Part shown: positions 1 to 4,936 of the stretch, one piece after another
Layout: each line of letters opens with the position of its first letter
How positions within the stretch are numbered: the stretch's first letter is position 1
Position numbers and translations under genes: made by a program
Notes under the pieces: model-generated
Told to the model about the DNA's origin: nothing
Database searches by the model: none
Seen by the model: only the letters and a program-made list of their open reading frames with translations
From: Ferrithrix thermotolerans DSM 19514
GTDB taxonomy: Bacteria > Actinomycetota > Acidimicrobiia > Acidimicrobiales > Ilumatobacteraceae
Assembly: GCA_945878705.1 (NCBI GenBank)
Contig: CAMCUE010000056.1
Span: 1-7,407, forward strand
DNA: 7,407 nt
Direction: 5' to 3'

Positions 1-101
1 ATCGTTTTGGTGACTCGGCAATCAAGCCAGCCAGCACATTGGCACATGAGCGAGATCCAAATTCTTCAAAGTGGGGTCCGAGCGACCCAAGAACAAAGTA
101 G
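1..101 (+). CDS. dinB: C-terminal end of a DinB-like Y-family DNA polymerase (partial)
   Basis: The reading frame starting at base 3 is open from the window edge to a TAG at 99-101 and encodes 32 residues. It begins RFGDSAIKPASTLAHE and ends KWGPSDPRTK. The pattern R-F-G-x-x-A-[IV]-x-P-A-[ST]-x-L followed by a short tail with WGP is what I recall from the C-terminus of actinobacterial DNA polymerase IV (little-finger domain and tail). A dinB gene just upstream of DUF3040 and the mraZ cluster is a recurrent actinobacterial arrangement. Pol IV does error-prone translesion synthesis. The catalytic palm lies outside the window, so identity rests on a short tail plus context. The two other forward frames are less convincing: one is broken by stops and the other lacks any family resemblance. 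Confidence 0.6.
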   Translation, partial: RFGDSAIKPASTLAHERDPNSSKWGPSDPRTK

Positions 102-138
102 AACGGCTTTAGCCTAAACTACAATGAAAGTTAAGAGT

Positions 139-166
139 TTGTAATAAATTTTTAATAAGTGATACT
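139..166 (+). promoter_or_regulatory. possible promoter for the DUF3040 operon
   Basis: The 82-nt gap between the dinB stop and the next start is AT-rich from about 121 to 172. TTGTAA (139-144) and GATACT (161-166), 16 bp apart, each match 4 of 6 positions of the sigma-70-type -35 and -10 consensus. TAATAA at 153-158 is an alternative -10. Either would give a very short leader ending in the GGAGG ribosome-binding site at 175-179. AT-rich sequence produces such matches by chance, so this is tentative. Confidence 0.3.
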
Positions 167-183
167 AAGTAACCGGAGGCAAC

Positions 184-537
184 ATGCCGTTATCAGATAA
201 TGAGCGTCAGATTCTTGCGCAAATCGAGCACGATCTTAAGAACGACGAAAAATTTGCACAGGCTGTCTCGTCAAAAGGTCTGTATCGACATTCGGCAAAA
301 ACTGCATGGTGGGCAGGCATCGGAGTTGTTGTTTCGCTGGTCCTAACTGTTCTTGGCTTGCAGGTGCATTTTGTTTTAGCCTTCATCGGATTCTTGGCAA
401 TGTTGGGTTGTGCACTGATTGTTGAGCGACAACTACGGGCGATGTCAAAAGTTGGTTTACGCGATGTCACAGAATCATTGCGCGCATCGCGAGTGAACGC
501 TCAACGAATGCGTGAGAAGTTTACACGCGAGCGCTAA
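184..537 (+). CDS. DUF3040 family two-helix membrane protein
   Basis: This 117-residue protein opens with MPLSDNERQILAQIEHDL, the hallmark N-terminus of DUF3040 proteins (M-P-L-S-x-x-E-x-x-x-L-x-x-I-E). A charged stretch follows to about residue 40. Two adjacent hydrophobic helices span about 42-61 and 63-80, separated only by a short turn at Q60-H62, so both termini should lie on the same side, probably the cytoplasm. The C-terminal tail (82-117) is strongly basic (RQLRAMSKVGL, RVNAQRMREKFTRER). The ATG start has a good ribosome-binding site, GGAGG at 175-179, 4 nt upstream. DUF3040 genes are common in Actinobacteria, often between dinB and mraZ. Their molecular function is not established to my knowledge, and position near division genes is only a hint. 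The family call is firm; function is unknown. Confidence 0.9.
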   Translation: MPLSDNERQILAQIEHDLKNDEKFAQAVSSKGLYRHSAKTAWWAGIGVVVSLVLTVLGLQVHFVLAFIGFLAMLGCALIVERQLRAMSKVGLRDVTESLRASRVNAQRMREKFTRER

Positions 538-549
538 AGCTAACTTTGC

Positions 550-1410
550 GTGGCTACTCGTGGCTATTTCGCAGTTGATATTGGTGGTACAAAACTCTCG
601 GTAGGTGTTGTTTCACTGTCAGGAGAAGTGCTTTCTCATGGTCGTGCCGAGACTCCTCAAAGCAATGTATGGCAAGCACTAAGTGACTTAATAAAATCGC
701 AACTCGCTTTGACCGACGTTGAGATCGTTAGTTGCGGTGTTGGATGTGGTGGACCGATGAGCCCAGATGGCGAACTTGTTTCGACGCTACATATTCCTGA
801 ATGGCGAGATTTTCCATTGCGATCAAAATTGCAGGATCTCCTGCAGATGACCGTTCATATTGACAATGATGCAAAAGCGTTAGTTCAGGGCGAAGTGTGG
901 TGTGGTGCGGTTGCAGGTCAGACCGATGTTGTAGGCATGGTTGTTTCTACAGGTGTTGGCGGTGGAATCATTTCTGGTGGAAAAGTATTAAACGGTCGCA
1001 TCGGCAACGCCGGTCATGTCGGTCATGTAATCGTTGAACCCGATGGCCGACTTTGCGCATGCGGTTCACATGGGTGTCTAGAAGCGCATGCCTCGGGGCG
1101 ATCTATTGAAGCAATCACAGGTAAACCGGCGGCGCAGGCCAGCTCGGAAGTCATTCAAAACACTGGACGGTTAGTGGCCCGAGCACTTACAAGTGTTGGC
1201 GCAATTGTTGATCTGCGAAGCGCTGTAATCGCTGGCTCGGTCGCACTTGGTTTTGGTAAGCCATTCTTCGAGGCCGTACAGAGCGAACTAGATCGCAGGG
1301 CAAAAATTGAATTTATTCGTGACTTCACTGTTTGCCCTGCTGGGCTTGGTCAATTATCGCCGCTCGTTGGGGCGGCAGCAGTAGCGCGCAATCTAGGCTG
1401 TGGTCTATGA
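550..1410 (+). CDS. ROK-family sugar kinase (glucokinase-like)
   Basis: This 286-residue protein has the full ROK layout, close to the usual length of about 300. The N-terminal phosphate-binding motif is DIGGTK (10-15). IDNDAKA (104-110) supplies the likely catalytic base Asp107. STGVGGGI is the second ATP-contacting loop. NAGHVGH (153-159) leads into the ROK zinc motif C169-A-C171-G-S-H-G-C176-L-E, with His159 as the fourth zinc ligand. The expected reaction is ATP-dependent 6-phosphorylation of a hexose or amino sugar in the cytoplasm. The true substrate cannot be read from sequence. The position that usually carries Glu in the ExGH motif, which contacts the sugar, is His156 here. The start is GTG at 550 without a strong ribosome-binding site, 12 nt after the DUF3040 stop, which fits translational coupling. 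The stop overlaps the next gene's ATG by 4 nt. Confidence 0.9.
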   Translation: MATRGYFAVDIGGTKLSVGVVSLSGEVLSHGRAETPQSNVWQALSDLIKSQLALTDVEIVSCGVGCGGPMSPDGELVSTLHIPEWRDFPLRSKLQDLLQMTVHIDNDAKALVQGEVWCGAVAGQTDVVGMVVSTGVGGGIISGGKVLNGRIGNAGHVGHVIVEPDGRLCACGSHGCLEAHASGRSIEAITGKPAAQASSEVIQNTGRLVARALTSVGAIVDLRSAVIAGSVALGFGKPFFEAVQSELDRRAKIEFIRDFTVCPAGLGQLSPLVGAAAVARNLGCGL

Positions 1411-2627
1411 GACCGATGTATGAGCCGCAGGCCGAAGAATATCGAGAGAAAGTTCAAGCGTTTTTAGCGGAGAAACTTCCCGCGACATGGAAGGGCATCG
1501 GTTCGCTCGAAGGTAAAGCGGTCGAAGAATTTATGAAACAGTGGCGACAAACTTTGGCGTCGAGTCCATATCTTGCGCCTGGTTGGCCAGTTGAATACGG
1601 CGGTGGAGGACTCTCGGCGTTAGAGCAAGTTATTGTCGCTGAAGAATTTGCACACGCTGGTGTTCCAACAGGTTCGTTCAATGACACTTTTGGTATTCAA
1701 ATGCTCGGCAACACTTTGTTGGTCTGGGGAACCGAAGAGCAAAAAAAATATTACTTACCACGAATTATTTCGGGTCAAGATACATGGTGCCAGGGATACA
1801 GCGAGCCGAACGCTGGTTCAGATCTGGGCAACGTCGGTCTCAAGGCGACACTCGACGGTGATCAATTTATTTTGAACGGACAAAAAATTTGGACTTCAGC
1901 CGGTCAGTATGCGACCCATATTTTTACGCTCGCTCGGACAAACCCAGATGCACCAAAGCACAAAGGTATTTCGTTTCTATTAGTTGATATGCGTCAACCG
2001 GGTATTGAAGTTCGTCCAATTCGGATGCTCTCAGGTGAGAGTGAGTTCAATGAAATTTTTTATACGGATGTCACTTGTCCAAAAGAAAATGTAGTTGGTG
2101 GACTAAATAATGGTTGGGCAGTTGCGATGTCATTGCTTGGTTATGAGCGTGGAGAAGCAGCAGCAACATTGTCAATTAGATTTCAAGCAGAGTTCGATCG
2201 ACTTCTTGCGTTAGCTAAAGATCGAGGTGTTGCCAACGACCCGAGAATTCGTCAGCGGTTGAGCGACTGCTATGGCCGAGTTCAAATCATGAAGTATCTA
2301 GGTCTGCGAACTCTGACAAAGTTTATTGCAGGTCATCATCCTGGGCCAGACGGTGCAATTTCAAAGTTGTACTGGAGTGAGTACCACAAGATAGTTACTG
2401 AACTTGCGATGGATATTCTTGGAGCAGAAGGACTTGTGCCTGTTGGACGCAAACCAATTTCGTCGTTTCAAACCGATGACGGTGGCGCTGAAAATAGTTC
2501 GATGAGTTGGGCAATGACGTTTTTGAATGCGCGTGCCGGCACGATTTATGCAGGTTCGTCTCAAGTTCAACGCAACATAATTGGCGAGATGGTTCTTGGA
2601 TTGCCTAAAGAGCCAAAACCCAACTAA
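1407..2627 (+). CDS. acyl-CoA dehydrogenase (FadE-type)
   Basis: This 406-residue flavoprotein would oxidise an acyl-CoA to its 2,3-enoyl-CoA with FAD and pass electrons to electron-transfer flavoprotein. The N-terminal helical domain contains PGWPVEYGGGGLSALEQVIVAEE. The family signature is YSEPNAGSDL (S132-L140), and the flavin-contacting KIWTSAGQ (from K160) follows. Glu247 in LGYERGE lies where isovaleryl/long-chain-type enzymes and the actinobacterial steroid-type FadE proteins keep the catalytic Glu (inference). The C-terminus carries YAGSSQVQRNIIGEMVLGLP, the usual dimer and FAD-contacting end. Chain length and acyl specificity cannot be fixed. The start is ATG 1407, whose ATGA overlaps the ROK stop; ATG 1416 is a possible alternative. 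The frame is also open upstream of 1407, but that stretch overlaps the ROK gene and lacks family character. Confidence 0.92.
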   Translation: MRPMYEPQAEEYREKVQAFLAEKLPATWKGIGSLEGKAVEEFMKQWRQTLASSPYLAPGWPVEYGGGGLSALEQVIVAEEFAHAGVPTGSFNDTFGIQMLGNTLLVWGTEEQKKYYLPRIISGQDTWCQGYSEPNAGSDLGNVGLKATLDGDQFILNGQKIWTSAGQYATHIFTLARTNPDAPKHKGISFLLVDMRQPGIEVRPIRMLSGESEFNEIFYTDVTCPKENVVGGLNNGWAVAMSLLGYERGEAAATLSIRFQAEFDRLLALAKDRGVANDPRIRQRLSDCYGRVQIMKYLGLRTLTKFIAGHHPGPDGAISKLYWSEYHKIVTELAMDILGAEGLVPVGRKPISSFQTDDGGAENSSMSWAMTFLNARAGTIYAGSSQVQRNIIGEMVLGLPKEPKPN

Positions 2628-2630
2628 TAC

Positions 2631-2888
2631 ATGAGGGTTTTATCGAGCATCCAGTCTGGTGCGTCGATTTTTTTCGCCATCTTGCGGCGCCCGGATCTAT
2701 GGCCCACGGCAGTTACTCAATTGTTTCGTTTGATTCCGCGTCGATGGTGGGCAACTTCTCCATTTCTTCCAATACCCACACGCGACTACTTGCGCTTTCG
2801 GTTAATGACTCAATATGGTGATCAGCACCATGTTGTCGAAGTGGCCGATGTGTTGAGTTATCTGACTTGGGTGAAAGACTTCAGATGA
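2631..2888 (+). CDS. small uncharacterised protein (85 aa)
   Basis: I cannot assign a function. The 85 residues include an amphipathic N-terminus, RRPDLWPTAVTQLFRLIPRRWW (about 19-40), a proline-rich turn FLPIPTRDYLRFRL (about 45-58), and TQYGDQHHVVEVADVLSYLTW near the end. It is rich in Trp, Arg and Pro and has no clear membrane span or signal peptide, though residues 9-18 (GASIFFAILR) are hydrophobic. The pattern RP-x-LWPTA ... PxPxxxYLRFRxxTxYG ... DVxxYLxW resembles short conserved proteins I associate with actinobacterial genomes, but I cannot name a family. Context supports a real gene: it starts 3 nt after the dehydrogenase stop and its TGA overlaps the HNH gene's ATG (ATGA at 2885-2888). 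There is no visible ribosome-binding site, so translation probably depends on coupling. Confidence 0.78.
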   Translation: MRVLSSIQSGASIFFAILRRPDLWPTAVTQLFRLIPRRWWATSPFLPIPTRDYLRFRLMTQYGDQHHVVEVADVLSYLTWVKDFR

Positions 2889-3382
2889 GAAGCGCACTCG
2901 TACTTAATGCGACATTCGAGCCACTTTCAATTGTTTCTGCGCGTCGTGCGATTGGTCTGGTGCTATCAGACAAAGCCGAAATTGTTGAAGATGATGGAAC
3001 TCAAGTTCGTGCTGAAACTTTCGTGATGCCAGGTCCATTAGTAATTCGCTTGCGGTATGTTGTGAAAGTTCCATATCATCGACGAACGGCAATGTCGAGG
3101 CGGGCAATATTCGCACGTGATAATCATCGATGTCAATATTGTGGTGGGTTAGCCGACAGCATTGATCATGTGATGCCACGGTCTCGTGGCGGAATGCATA
3201 TTTGGGAGAATGTCGCGGCAGCGTGTCGCGGCTGCAATTTAAAAAAGCGAGATCGCACTCCTGACGAAGCAGGGATGTTGTTGGCGAACAAACCACACAC
3301 CCCACGAGAGCTTGCTTGGATAACAGTTTCAGTTGGCAGAATTCCTGAAGAATGGAAACAGTATCTCGCATACGCTTCGTAG
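2885..3382 (+). CDS. HNH endonuclease family protein
   Basis: The 165-residue product starts MRSALVLNATFEPLSIV, a conserved opening of a widespread bacterial HNH family (V-L-N-A-[TS]-x-E-P-L). An N-terminal domain of about 75 residues is followed by a zinc-supported HNH fold: C83-Q-Y-C86, D94-H95 with VMPRSRGG after it, Asn109 in WEN, and C114-R-G-C117-N. The two CxxC pairs would bind structural zinc, and His95 is the expected general base of the beta-beta-alpha-metal nuclease site. All core residues are present, so it should be a competent nuclease. The biological target of this chromosomal family is not established to my knowledge. It is not linked here to a restriction, phage or intein element. 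The ATG lies in the ATGA overlap with the preceding small gene; an upstream in-frame start at 2867 would overlap more and lacks family support. Confidence 0.88.
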   Translation: MRSALVLNATFEPLSIVSARRAIGLVLSDKAEIVEDDGTQVRAETFVMPGPLVIRLRYVVKVPYHRRTAMSRRAIFARDNHRCQYCGGLADSIDHVMPRSRGGMHIWENVAAACRGCNLKKRDRTPDEAGMLLANKPHTPRELAWITVSVGRIPEEWKQYLAYAS

Positions 3383-3403
3383 ATTGCTTCTGAAAAAATT
3401 GAA

Positions 3404-4084
3404 ATGAGTTCTTGGAAAGTTCACCATCTACGTGACTCGCCACAGGCTGTGCATTCTCGAGAGTTGCCGGCAGAGAGATCAATTTGGCGATCATCAATTA
3501 CTGAATCTGCAATCGTGCTGGGTTCAAAACAATCGTTTGAAATTGTTAATCAACAAGCTTGCGACCTTGACGGCGTAAGTGTCGTGCGGCGGCGCAGCGG
3601 TGGCGGCGTTGTTTATCTCGGCATAAATGAACATCTTTGGATTGATTTTGTGATTGAACGCAACGATGTGTTGTGGAGCGACGATGTTGGACAAGCAATG
3701 TGGTGGATCGGTGAATTGTGGGCTGATGCGCTTGCCGAAAATGATGTTGCTTCGCGCGATCAACTTTTAGTTCATCGTGGTGGGCTTGAGCGCAATGAAA
3801 TATCCGAATTAGTTTGTTTCGCGGGTCTTGGTCCTGGCGAAGTGACTCTGCATGGTGAAAAACTAATTGGAATTTCTCAGCGAAGAACTCGTGAGATGGC
3901 AAGATTTCAGTGCGTGTTGCATAGTCGGTGGTCGATTGATGCTTATGAAAAGTACCTCGACTTGGCGGGGATCTGCCAGACGAATCCAGCCTTGAATAGT
4001 GGCTTTAATTCAGTAAACACAGGGGTCTGTGGTGGTCTCGGCCAAATCGCCGACTCGCTTATTTCGCTAGCCGAATTGCGCTAG
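3404..4084 (+). CDS. lipoate-protein ligase / octanoyltransferase-fold protein
   Basis: The 226-residue protein belongs to the biotin/lipoate ligase fold (BPL/LplA/LipB). Evidence is VVRRRSGGGVVYL (60-72), matching the LplA motif RRxSGGGAVxH, and GEKLIGISQRRTREMARFQ (151-169), in which Lys153 is in the position of the invariant lysine that contacts the acyl carbonyl and G-I-S-Q-x-R is the usual continuation. Such enzymes attach lipoate or octanoate to the lysine of E2 or H-protein domains. Cys170 follows in RFQCVLH, and there are other cysteines later. Whether this is an ATP-dependent ligase, an octanoyltransferase or a relative with other specificity is not decidable by eye, so I give no gene symbol. 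At 226 residues it lacks the separate LplA C-terminal domain. It starts 21 nt after the HNH stop with only a weak purine-rich upstream region. Confidence 0.8.
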   Translation: MSSWKVHHLRDSPQAVHSRELPAERSIWRSSITESAIVLGSKQSFEIVNQQACDLDGVSVVRRRSGGGVVYLGINEHLWIDFVIERNDVLWSDDVGQAMWWIGELWADALAENDVASRDQLLVHRGGLERNEISELVCFAGLGPGEVTLHGEKLIGISQRRTREMARFQCVLHSRWSIDAYEKYLDLAGICQTNPALNSGFNSVNTGVCGGLGQIADSLISLAELR

Positions 4085-4183
4085 AACTCGCGCGCTCGTT
4101 TTTCGCTCGTAACTAATCCGTTAAAAGCAACTAAATAGCCCGCAAAGCAACACTTTTTCATGGTTTTGCAACGCCAAAAATTT

Positions 4184-4229
4184 GTGGGGAAAAGTGGGGA
4201 ATAGTGTGTGTAAGTGGGGGGAAATGGGT
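4184..4229 (+). promoter_or_regulatory. MraZ-box array upstream of mraZ
   Basis: Direct repeats lie at an exact 10-bp pitch: TGGGG at 4185-4189, 4195-4199 and 4215-4219, TGGGT at 4225-4229, and a degenerate TGTGT in phase at 4205-4209. Three boxes are preceded by AAG or TTG. MraZ proteins are known to bind direct TGGGN repeats with about 5-nt spacers in front of their own gene. One-turn spacing places all boxes on the same helix face, which suits a ring-shaped MraZ oligomer. The array directly abuts the -10 element, so binding should block RNA polymerase, giving autorepression of the division operon (inference). Confidence 0.88.
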
Positions 4230-4235
4230 TATAGT
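4230..4235 (+). promoter_or_regulatory. -10 element of the mraZ (dcw) promoter
   Basis: TATAGT matches 5 of 6 positions of TATAAT and sits immediately after the last MraZ box. No good -35 is visible 16-18 bp upstream: the segment there (TGTGTA, 4207-4212) is the degenerate third box. Transcription would start near 4242, giving a leader of about 65 nt before the mraZ GTG. The rest of the 4085-4305 gap shows nothing else I can support. Confidence 0.55.
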
Positions 4236-4305
4236 AGCGATTGGGAAGCGGAGGGAGCTCCAATTCCCTTTTAGTTAATGGGTTTCGGGACAAAGCGGAG
4301 GATCA

Positions 4306-4719
4306 GTGTTTGTAGGTGCACACGAGCGTCAATTGGACCCTAAAGGTCGCATCGCTCTGCCGGCTGCTTTTCGCCCAAGACTTGAACCAAAGTGTTACCT
4401 CGCCCTTGGTCGCGATAAATGCGTTGATGTCTTGACCACTGAAGCTTTTTTGTCAGTCGCCAACGAAGCGATGGAAAAAGTTCGTCGCGGCGAAATGGAT
4501 CGCAAGCAACAACGCGCATTGGCATCAAACATGATTGAAGTAACTGTCGATGCCCAGGGTCGGATAAATGTTGACGAAAAATTACGCGCATATGCGGGAC
4601 TTGAACTGAACTCAAGAGTCATCGTCAGCGGTTCGTTTGACAGAGTTGAAATTTGGGATCCACAGCGCCATCAGCGAATCAGTGATTCGGGTGCTCAAGA
4701 ACTAGCTGGCACCGAGTAG
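4306..4719 (+). CDS. mraZ: transcriptional regulator MraZ
   Basis: The 137-residue protein has two tandem SpoVT-AbrB half-domains. The first begins MFVGAHERQLDPKGRIALPAAFR with the diagnostic D11-P-K-G14-R15 and L-P-A. The second carries D82-A-Q-G85-R86-I-N-V, and the expected RKQQRALASN stretch lies between them. Length is close to the family's usual 140-150. MraZ is the DNA-binding first gene of the dcw cluster; it forms a ring-like oligomer and represses its own promoter. The start is GTG at 4306, chosen because family members begin M-F-x-G and because GGAGG (4297-4301) lies 4 nt upstream. The TGGGG-type boxes and -10 element in the upstream gap are its likely operator and promoter. A 217-nt gap, unusual inside this otherwise compact cluster, separates it from rsmH. 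Confidence 0.96.
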   Translation: MFVGAHERQLDPKGRIALPAAFRPRLEPKCYLALGRDKCVDVLTTEAFLSVANEAMEKVRRGEMDRKQQRALASNMIEVTVDAQGRINVDEKLRAYAGLELNSRVIVSGSFDRVEIWDPQRHQRISDSGAQELAGTE

Positions 4720-4725
4720 AAGAGC

Positions 4726-4734
4726 AAGGGAGGT
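4726..4734 (+). promoter_or_regulatory. strong Shine-Dalgarno-like sequence without a start codon
   Basis: AAGGGAGGT, close to a perfect complement of the 16S rRNA 3' end, lies 7 nt after the mraZ stop. No ATG, GTG or TTG occurs at a usable distance: the next are TTG 4768 and ATG 4772, more than 30 nt on. It precedes the large foldable region before rsmH. It may recruit ribosomes for rsmH across the folded RNA, or be part of the RNA element itself; both are inference. Confidence 0.5.
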
Positions 4735-4752
4735 CAAGCAACAAACTCTTTT

Positions 4753-4928
4753 CGCAACCGTCACAAGTTGCATGAGTTTCGCTTATCAGCAGTCTTCCGA
4801 TTAACAAGATTGATAGCACTCAACTCCGCTCGCTACTTTCTCGTATTTCGGGGAGAAATCCCGAGAGCACCGTTAATCGGGGGGCTGCTGATAAGCGAGG
4901 CAACAGCAGTGACGAGTTGTGAGTTGCG
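4753..4928 (+). ncRNA. candidate structured leader RNA of rsmH (possibly mraW RNA motif)
   Basis: The transcript of the mraZ-rsmH gap can fold on itself almost completely. An outer helix pairs 4753-4758 with 4923-4928 and 4761-4766 with 4917-4922 (6 Watson-Crick pairs each, separated by a 2-nt bulge). After an internal loop, a central helix pairs 4776-4805 with 4872-4901: 30 consecutive pairs, 25 Watson-Crick and 5 U-G. The apical part contains a further hairpin, 4838-4843/4862-4867 plus 4845-4849/4855-4859 with loop GGGGA. The helix ends just before the rsmH start and buries the only purine-rich stretch (GCGAGG, 4895-4900) near it. A cis-regulatory 'mraW RNA motif' upstream of this same gene has been described in actinobacteria. 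Position agrees, but I cannot confirm the covariance model. A mobile inverted-repeat element is the main alternative. Confidence 0.6.
4776..4901. repeat. long inverted repeat, two 30-nt arms
   Basis: The arms are 4776-4805 and 4872-4901 with a 66-nt spacer. The outer part (CGCTTATCAGCAG against CTGCTGATAAGCG) and the inner part (CGATTAAC against GTTAATCG) are perfect. The five differences at 4777, 4778, 4793, 4795 and 4796 are all T on the left arm facing G on the right. No clear target-site duplication flanks the repeat. Confidence 0.9.
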
Positions 4929-4936
4929 CAACTTTT

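Noticed and set aside
95..127. Possible terminator hairpin after dinB (GGCT/AGCC with outer TAG/CTA)
   Set aside because: The stem is only four pairs with a two-base loop and there is no T-tract, so it is too weak to call.
1332..1406. N-terminal extension of the acyl-CoA dehydrogenase to the ATG at 1332
   Set aside because: It would overlap the ROK gene by about 79 nt and the residues are unlike the family. ATG 1407 at the ATGA overlap gives a normal length.
2904..3497. 197-codon reverse-strand frame opposite the HNH gene
   Set aside because: The forward strand encodes a clear HNH protein with all motifs; the reverse product resembles nothing and crosses a gene boundary.
4066..4110. Possible terminator after the lipoate-ligase-like gene (CTAGC/GCTAG, then a run of five T)
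   Set aside because: A five-pair stem with an 8-nt loop, and the T-run is separated by more than 10 nt. CGCTCG copies around the T-run are direct, not inverted.
4081..4293. 70-codon reverse-strand frame across the mraZ promoter region
   Set aside because: It overlaps the MraZ boxes and -10 element, has no ribosome-binding site and has low-complexity content.
4776..4901. MITE-like mobile element
   Set aside because: The inverted arms would fit, but there is no clear target duplication, the arms differ only by sense-strand U-G pairs, and the site is one where a conserved regulatory RNA is known. Kept only as an alternative in the RNA finding.
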